DNA from: an uncultured Collinsella sp.
GTDB lineage: Bacteria > Actinomycetota > Coriobacteriia > Coriobacteriales > Coriobacteriaceae
NCBI GenBank assembly: GCA_902478935.1
Contig: CABSMV010000029.1
Location: 1 to 17,350, forward strand
DNA length: 17,350 nucleotides
Direction: 5' to 3'
Shown here: piece by piece, positions 12,562 through 17,350 of the stretch
Layout: every line of letters begins with the position of its first letter
How positions within the stretch are numbered: the stretch's first letter is position 1
Position numbers and translations under genes: made by a program
The notes under the pieces: generated by a model
The model's database searches: none
The model's input: only the letters and a program-made list of their open reading frames with translations
Told to the model about the DNA's origin: nothing

Positions 12562-14256
12562 ATGGCAACTGTTGCCGCACCTATCGATGCTACGTCGACT
12601 GCCGCTTGGAAGGCGCTCGAGGCTCATCAGGAGAAGCTCGAGGCTGAAGGCATCGACCTCAAGGCCTGGTTCGCCGCCGATCCCGAGCGTGTGAACAAGC
12701 TGAGCTTTGACGCTGGTGACCTGCACTTCGATTTGTCCAAGAACCTGGTGACCGATGAGACCGTCAAGCTGCTGTGCGATCTTGCCCGCGAGGTGAAGCT
12801 CGAGGAGCGCCGCGACGCCATGTTCTCCGGCGAGCACATCAACACCACCGAGGACCGCGCCGTCCTGCACATCGCGCTTCGCCGTCCGGCAAGCGAGAAG
12901 GGCCAGCTCATCGTTGACGGCCAGGATGTCGTCGCCGACGTGCACGAGGTCCTCGACCGCATGTATGCCTTCGCCGAGCGCGTGCGCTCCGGTGAGTGGA
13001 AGGGCGTTACCGGCAAGAAGATCGAGCACCTGGTGTCCATCGGCATCGGTGGCTCCGATCTGGGCCCGGTCATGGCCTACGAGGCCCTGCGTCCCTACGC
13101 CGACGCCGGTATCGACTGCCGCTACATCTCCAACATCGACCCCAACGATCAGGCCGAGAAGCTCCGCGGCCTGGATCCCGAGACCACGCTCGTGATCATC
13201 GTCTCCAAGACCTTCACCACGCTCGAGACCCTCACCAACGCTCGCGAGGTCAAGACCTGGATGCTCGAGCAGCTCAAGGCTCAGGGCGCCATCGATGGCT
13301 CCGATGAGCAGAACGCCGAGGCCGTGGCAAAGCACTTCGTCGCCGTTTCCACCGCACTCGAGAAGGTTGAGGCCTTTGGTATCGACCCCGCTAACGCCTT
13401 TGGTTTCTGGAACTGGGTCGGCGGCCGCTACTCCGTCGACTCCGCCGTGGGCCTGTCGCTGATCGTCGTGCTCGGCCCCGAGCGCTTCCAGCAGTTCCTC
13501 GAGGGCTTCCATGCCATCGACGAGTACTTCTGCAACACGCCGCTCGAGAGCAACGCCGTCGCGCTGATGGGCCTGTTCAACGTCTGGTACGTCAACTTCT
13601 TCGGTTCCAAGAGCCACGCCGTGCTTCCGTACTGCCAGTATCTGCACCGCTTCCCGGCCTACCTGCAGCAGCTCACCATGGAGTCCAACGGCAAGCACGT
13701 CCGCTGGGACGGCAGTGCTGTGACCTCCGATACCGGTGAGATCTTCTGGGGCGAGCCCGGCACCAACGGCCAGCATGCCTTCTACCAGCTGCTGCACCAG
13801 GGCACTGTGGTGGTTCCGGCCGACTTCATTGCCTTCGCCAATACCGCCAACCCTGCGACCGATAGCGGTCAGGACGTGCATGAGCTGTTCCTGGGCAACT
13901 TCCTGGCCCAGACCAAGGCACTCGCCTTTGGCAAGACGGCCGACGAGGTTCGTGCCGAGGGCACGCCCGAGCAGATCGTCCCGGCCCGCTGCTTTGAGGG
14001 CAACCGTCCGACGACCTCGATCTTCGGCGACACGCTGACCCCGTTCGCACTCGGCGAGCTCATCGCCCTGTACGAGCACATCACGTTTGTCGAGGGCACG
14101 GTCTGGGGCATCGACTCCTACGACCAGTGGGGCGTCGAGCTGGGCAAGCAGCTTGCCAAGCAGATTACCCCGGCCTTCCACGACGACGCCGCCAAGGCCG
14201 AGCAGGACGCTTCGACCCAGGCGCTCATCGAGTTCTACCGCGCGCATCGCAAGTAG
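12562..14256 (+). CDS. pgi: Glucose-6-phosphate isomerase
   Basis: Interconverts glucose 6-phosphate and fructose 6-phosphate in glycolysis and gluconeogenesis, in the cytosol; 564 residues, compared with 549 in E. coli. Visible motifs are the sugar-phosphate loop VSIGIGGSDLGPVM, VIIVSKTFTTLET, the family signature NWVGGRYSVDSAVG (near 282-295), MESNGK with catalytic E374, TNGQHAF with H405, and GIDSYDQWGVELGK ending in catalytic K529. The ATG at 12562 has AGGAGGA 5-6 bases upstream. A TAGAAT hexamer at 12497-12502 may be its -10, though no convincing -35 is placed 17 bases before it. Codon use is the most biased in the window, as expected for an abundant enzyme. A terminator follows at once. 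Confidence 0.97.
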   Translation: MATVAAPIDATSTAAWKALEAHQEKLEAEGIDLKAWFAADPERVNKLSFDAGDLHFDLSKNLVTDETVKLLCDLAREVKLEERRDAMFSGEHINTTEDRAVLHIALRRPASEKGQLIVDGQDVVADVHEVLDRMYAFAERVRSGEWKGVTGKKIEHLVSIGIGGSDLGPVMAYEALRPYADAGIDCRYISNIDPNDQAEKLRGLDPETTLVIIVSKTFTTLETLTNAREVKTWMLEQLKAQGAIDGSDEQNAEAVAKHFVAVSTALEKVEAFGIDPANAFGFWNWVGGRYSVDSAVGLSLIVVLGPERFQQFLEGFHAIDEYFCNTPLESNAVALMGLFNVWYVNFFGSKSHAVLPYCQYLHRFPAYLQQLTMESNGKHVRWDGSAVTSDTGEIFWGEPGTNGQHAFYQLLHQGTVVVPADFIAFANTANPATDSGQDVHELFLGNFLAQTKALAFGKTADEVRAEGTPEQIVPARCFEGNRPTTSIFGDTLTPFALGELIALYEHITFVEGTVWGIDSYDQWGVELGKQLAKQITPAFHDDAAKAEQDASTQALIEFYRAHRK

Positions 14257-14289
14257 TCGCTGCTGTTAACGCATCGCGTCTTATAGTCA

Positions 14290-14322
14290 GGGGCCCGTAT
14301 CCTATCGGATGCGGGCCCCTTT
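14290..14322 (+). terminator. Intrinsic terminator of pgi
   Basis: GGGGCCCGTATCC (14290-14302) pairs with GGATGCGGGCCCC (14307-14319), 13 bp with one G-T pair, around the loop TATC. TTT follows, then GCTTT. The T-run exists only in the plus orientation, so it does not serve the convergent conjugation genes. Confidence 0.9.
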
Positions 14323-14397
14323 GCTTTGCCGTGGTCCCGGGGCGCACGGCCTTTGTGGAACATCGCCGGGGCGCCGCGCGCTGCGAGAACCCTGCGC

Positions 14398-15702
14398 TTA
14401 GATCTCGGTCTCCGCATGGCCTCGCTGCGCCTCGGGCAGCTCCCCGTAGAGCGGATGGTCTTCGAGCCTAAAGCGCTCGACCTGTTCGGGAGTGCGACCG
14501 CGTACAAAGAGCCACGAGCGATCGATCGGCGTCGCCATGAGCGTGCTGGGCAGCGCGTCGGCGCGGTCAGAAAACACCCGGGCACTCTCGGGATCCTGGA
14601 ACGCCAGCACCAGATGCGTGTCGCAGTTGCCCATGATGGAGCGTGCGCGTGCCTCGCCATAGAGCGCATCGAGCTGGTTGGTCGACTGCAACAGCAGCGT
14701 TGCCCAGATGTTGCGGCTTCGGATAATCGAGAGCACGTTGTCGATCTGGGGGATCTGCAGATTTGCGAAGTCATCGAGCATAAAGCGCACGGGCACGGGC
14801 AGGCTGCCGTCGGGCTGCCTATCGGCCTCACGAATGAGGCCCATAAACGTCTGCGAAATAAAGAGGCCGGTCAGCGGATCGAGATTGCGGTCAATATCGC
14901 TCACGGTTACAAACAGGGCGCAGGGGGTGTGTCCCATGGAAGCGAAGTCCACCTGATGGCACTCACGATAGAGCTGTGCCGCACCGTCGAACCCCAGACA
15001 CATGACCTTTTCGGCAAGGATGCCGACGATGCTCGCGTGCATGCGCTCGGCATTTTGCGTAATGGCGTAGCGCCGCCATAGCGAGAGGGCATAGCTTTGG
15101 GGGTCGGTCGTGATCAGGTCGTCAAACAATCGACCCGTGGCACCGTCCTGCAGGTGCTCGATCAGCTTGATGACCGAGCTGATCGTCTGCTCGTCGGCGG
15201 GCAGCTGTTCGGTGACGTAGGCGATAAGACACGACAGCAGGTTTGCCGCCGCATGATCCCAAAAAGGTTGGTTGTTGTCCTCGATGGGGCAGATGGCCTT
15301 TGCCACCGAGAGGATGTCCTGCTGGTTGGGCCTGCCGTCCGCCTTGCGGCGAATGTGCCTCAGGGGGTTGTAGCCGCAGCGCTCGATGCCGGGCGCAAGG
15401 GCCGGGACGGTGTTGAGGTCGGCGAAGTTGAGACATTGCACGCGGTAGCCGTGGGCTGCCAGCACGGGTCCCACTTCGCGACAGAGCGTACCTTTGGTGT
15501 CGAGCACGATGTAGCTTGCGTTCATTTGCAGCAGGTTGGGCTTGAGGACGTTTCGGGTCTTGCCGGCTCCCGAGGGGCCGATTACAAGTGCGTTGTTGTT
15601 GAGTCCCGTTTGGCGGGTGTCGCAGGAAAGCGTTCGATCCTTGGCGAGGATGGTGGACGATGCGGACTCAGATGCGGCGAGGCGGCTGGCGAGGTTAGAC
15701 AT
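14398..15702 (-). CDS. VirD4/TraG-like conjugative coupling ATPase, short form
   Basis: Predicted type IV coupling protein that would bring DNA to a conjugation channel. 434 residues: Walker A GPSGAGKT (42-49), KPNLLQ, the VLDTKGTLCREVG segment, Walker B FMLDDF (307-312) in the context LDDFANLQIP, and SIIRSRNIWATLLLQSTNQL, all typical of the TraG/VirD4 group. The C-terminal WLFVRGRTPEQVERFRLEDHPLY matches the end of the family. The usual two N-terminal transmembrane helices are missing, so the protein looks soluble. The ATG at 15702 has AAGGAGG 7 bases upstream. It overlaps the stop of the ClpP-like gene by 8 bases, so the two are translated together. No intrinsic terminator is seen in the 75 bases after its stop. 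Confidence 0.85.
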   Translation of the reverse strand: MSNLASRLAASESASSTILAKDRTLSCDTRQTGLNNNALVIGPSGAGKTRNVLKPNLLQMNASYIVLDTKGTLCREVGPVLAAHGYRVQCLNFADLNTVPALAPGIERCGYNPLRHIRRKADGRPNQQDILSVAKAICPIEDNNQPFWDHAAANLLSCLIAYVTEQLPADEQTISSVIKLIEHLQDGATGRLFDDLITTDPQSYALSLWRRYAITQNAERMHASIVGILAEKVMCLGFDGAAQLYRECHQVDFASMGHTPCALFVTVSDIDRNLDPLTGLFISQTFMGLIREADRQPDGSLPVPVRFMLDDFANLQIPQIDNVLSIIRSRNIWATLLLQSTNQLDALYGEARARSIMGNCDTHLVLAFQDPESARVFSDRADALPSTLMATPIDRSWLFVRGRTPEQVERFRLEDHPLYGELPEAQRGHAETEI

Positions 15703-16312
15703 GGGCGACCTCCTTGGTGGTCGAGAGGATTTCGTGGGCAAAGCCGAGCTCGACGGCGCGCTTGGCCGAAAGGTAGGTGTCTTTTGCAGTGAGGGACTGG
15801 ATGCGCTTGGGCGTGAGGCCGCTGCGGTCCGAGAGGATTTGCGTGAGGGTCTTGCGGGTCTGCATGAGACGCCGGCTGGTTTCCTGCAGCGCAAGTGCCG
15901 AGCCGCCTGCCCCCTGGGGGATCAGCGGGTCGTGAATCATGAGCTCTGCATGGGGCGCCATACGGCGATCGTCGCCGCCCATAAAGATTACGGCGCCCAT
16001 GGACGCGGCGAATTCCAGGCAGACGGTGCGGATGGGGCACGATGCGAGGCGCATGGCGTCATAGATCGCAAGACCCGATCGCACGCTTCCGCCGGCGCTG
16101 GCGACAAATATGGTGATGGGACGGCTGGGGTCGGTGGCATCGAGCAGGCGGATCTGCTGGCATAGGTCGTGAGCCATCGGGGTTTCGATGTTTCCCATGA
16201 CGGAGAGCTCGCGACGGGTGAGCATCTCATCGTAAATGCTGGTGAGCGTGATACCTCGGGCGGATTCACGCATGGTGAGGGGGCTGATGATGGGGGAATG
16301 ATTGGTGTCCAT
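15695..16312 (-). CDS. ClpP-like serine protease
   Basis: A 205-residue member of the ClpP/crotonase-fold protease family. The catalytic triad appears intact: S104 in EFAASMGAV, H127 in ELMIHDPL and D178 in AKDTYLSAKRAVELG. The family segment IFVASAGGSVRSGLAIYDAM is also present. The ATG at 16312 has AAAGGAG 6 bases upstream. It overlaps the VirD4-like gene by 8 bases and follows the unknown gene by 63 bases. No Clp ATPase is present. In this setting it is more likely an element-encoded protease, perhaps maturing or clearing conjugation proteins, than the housekeeping ClpP; that role is inferred. Confidence 0.87.
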   Translation of the reverse strand: MDTNHSPIISPLTMRESARGITLTSIYDEMLTRRELSVMGNIETPMAHDLCQQIRLLDATDPSRPITIFVASAGGSVRSGLAIYDAMRLASCPIRTVCLEFAASMGAVIFMGGDDRRMAPHAELMIHDPLIPQGAGGSALALQETSRRLMQTRKTLTQILSDRSGLTPKRIQSLTAKDTYLSAKRAVELGFAHEILSTTKEVAHV

Positions 16313-16375
16313 GAGGACTCCTTTCTGTTGGTGGTGTTGTGGAATAGAGTCGCTGCCCGCGGAGGGGCTGGCGGG

Positions 16376-17266
16376 CTACAGGGTTCGTCCGAGCCTGAGA
16401 TCGAGCTCGGTTGTGGGGCAGGCTGCCTGTCCGTGCGGCTCGCAAACGCCAAGGGCTCCAAAGCGATGGAGCGTTGTGACGGGCGTGGTGTAGGCGAGCC
16501 GCAGCTGATGCTCGACAGGGGCACATCCGTCATTTTTGTAATGAGCCGCGTAGTACTGCGCGATGCTGGCGTTCATCTCGCTGCCATTGCGATGGCGCTC
16601 AAACTGGCGTCTGCAGGTCTCGATGATCTTTGCTACCGACTTGGGTGCCGTCGCGGGAACAAGGGCGAGATAGCCCTCAAATAGCTCGTTGATGCTCAGG
16701 AGGCACAGCAGATCGATCAGCGTCCTTATGGCTGCTCCCTCGGCGGAAAAGTGCGCGGTCATGCGGTTATATCGGTTGCGGTCGACGATGGCCGCATGGG
16801 GTCTTGGAGTTTTCTGCCCCGTGGTCCCGGGCTTTTGCCGCGCCTGTGTATTGAGCTCGACGTTGCAGCGCTTGAGGCCGTCCAGCGGAAGGAACAGTGC
16901 GGTGCGCAGGGTGTTCCGCTTGCTTTCGAGTTCATGACGCTCGTCGGGTTCCCATTCGAGCTTGAGTTTCGTGTCGAGCGCCGTAAGCATATGGGCTAGG
17001 CAGCCTACGGTAAGAACGCACGAATCGTTGTCGCGTTTTGGGGCATAGGGGTCTGTCAGCTTGCGAATGTCGGGGTCGCCCATGATCTTTGTGCAGCGCT
17101 TCAGCAGTTGAGGGTGGTCGGCCAAGATCGTCGTGAGCGGTAGCGACGCGTAGTTCTTGATGGTCGCGGCGGCAAAGGCGGCGTCATATTCGTTTGCATA
17201 TGCTCGCTCAATTCGGGCATCCAGAATGCTTTTCTTATCGCCGTCTTCAGCGTGGTGGTTTGTCAT
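16376..17266 (-). CDS. Hypothetical protein of the conjugative-element region, possibly 5'-truncated
   Basis: I do not recognise a family. From the ATG at 17266, preceded by GGAG 5 bases upstream, it is 296 residues: hydrophilic, rich in charged residues and Arg, with no signal peptide, a short Leu-rich stretch IRTLIDLLCLLSINELFEGYLALVP, and cysteines near the C-terminus (GVCEPHGQAACPT). The same frame has no stop before the window edge at 17350, so the true start may lie outside, or an upstream gene may end here. It lies 63 bases upstream of the ClpP-like gene on the same strand and probably belongs to one transcript with it and the VirD4-like gene. A role in the mobile element is inferred from position only. 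Confidence 0.7.
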   Translation of the reverse strand: MTNHHAEDGDKKSILDARIERAYANEYDAAFAAATIKNYASLPLTTILADHPQLLKRCTKIMGDPDIRKLTDPYAPKRDNDSCVLTVGCLAHMLTALDTKLKLEWEPDERHELESKRNTLRTALFLPLDGLKRCNVELNTQARQKPGTTGQKTPRPHAAIVDRNRYNRMTAHFSAEGAAIRTLIDLLCLLSINELFEGYLALVPATAPKSVAKIIETCRRQFERHRNGSEMNASIAQYYAAHYKNDGCAPVEHQLRLAYTTPVTTLHRFGALGVCEPHGQAACPTTELDLRLGRTL

Positions 17267-17283
17267 AGCTTCTCCAATCGGTT

Positions 17284-17350
17284 GATGTTCGTGCTGTTTG
17301 TTGATGTGTTGGTTGTCGTGAGTGATGTGCTTGCCGTGGGTGATGTGCTG
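17284..17350 (-). repeat. Degenerate 18-bp tandem repeat encoding a His-rich stretch
   Basis: On the minus strand two adjacent 18-nt units (17347-17330 and 17329-17312) agree at 15 of 18 positions, and the CAC-ATC pattern decays after that. In the frame of the unknown gene they read HITHGK and HITHDN, followed by QHINKQHEHQ. The frame is open to the window edge. Confidence 0.5.

Noticed and set aside
12496..14247. Minus-strand open frame of 583 codons
   Set aside because: It mirrors pgi almost exactly. Pgi motifs and a strong ribosome binding site show that the plus strand is the coding one.
1..17350. tRNA, rRNA, CRISPR, insertion sequence or origin
   Set aside because: No cloverleaf, regularly spaced repeat array, transposase or DnaA-box cluster could be found by eye.

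Overview
The window looks like a contig from a high-GC Gram-positive gut actinobacterium of the class Coriobacteriia, most likely Collinsella. This is inferred from codon use, strong AGGAGG-type ribosome binding sites, occasional GTG and TTG starts, and gene content; no marker gene fixes the genus. The first 35 bases are not biological: bases 2-35 are the Illumina Nextera read-2 transposase adapter, so the biological sequence starts at base 36, inside a gene.

Layout. 36-1081 (minus): a truncated ketopantoate reductase and an unrecognised 64-residue protein. 1245-4564 (plus): an aldo/keto reductase with two C-terminal Fe-S motifs, a Gfo/Idh/MocA oxidoreductase and endonuclease IV (nfo). The last two are each preceded by a 79-bp copy of the same hairpin repeat. 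4626-7880 (plus): a polar amino-acid ABC importer made of a lipoprotein, a permease with an unusual fused extracytoplasmic domain, and an ATPase, closed by a strong bidirectional terminator. 7933-9103 (minus): a flavodoxin and a DUF3793 protein in one transcript. 9280-9663 (plus): a membrane-anchored heavy-metal-associated (HMA) protein behind a CsoR-like operator. 9690-11613 (minus): a Y-family DNA polymerase and a YolD-like protein that overlap by 8 bases, behind a promoter carrying a LexA/DinR box. 11837-12361 (plus): a protein resembling only the nucleotide-binding half of iron-containing alcohol dehydrogenases. 12562-14256 (plus): glucose-6-phosphate isomerase. 14398-17350 (minus): a probable conjugative-element fragment with an unknown protein, a ClpP-like protease and a VirD4/TraG-like ATPase; the last two overlap.

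How it fits together. Most of the window is ordinary chromosome: central metabolism, DNA repair, nutrient uptake and metal or redox handling. The right end appears to be the edge of a mobile element. The most unusual signals are: (1) the paired 24-15-24 hairpin element, whose outer stem is identical in both copies while five consecutive inner base pairs have changed with pairing kept; (2) the ClpP/VirD4-like module; (3) a complete intrinsic terminator on the opposite strand inside the yolD-like coding sequence; and (4) the sensor-like domain fused to the permease.

No gene-free stretch exceeds about 225 bases. I saw no tRNA, rRNA, CRISPR array, insertion sequence or replication origin.
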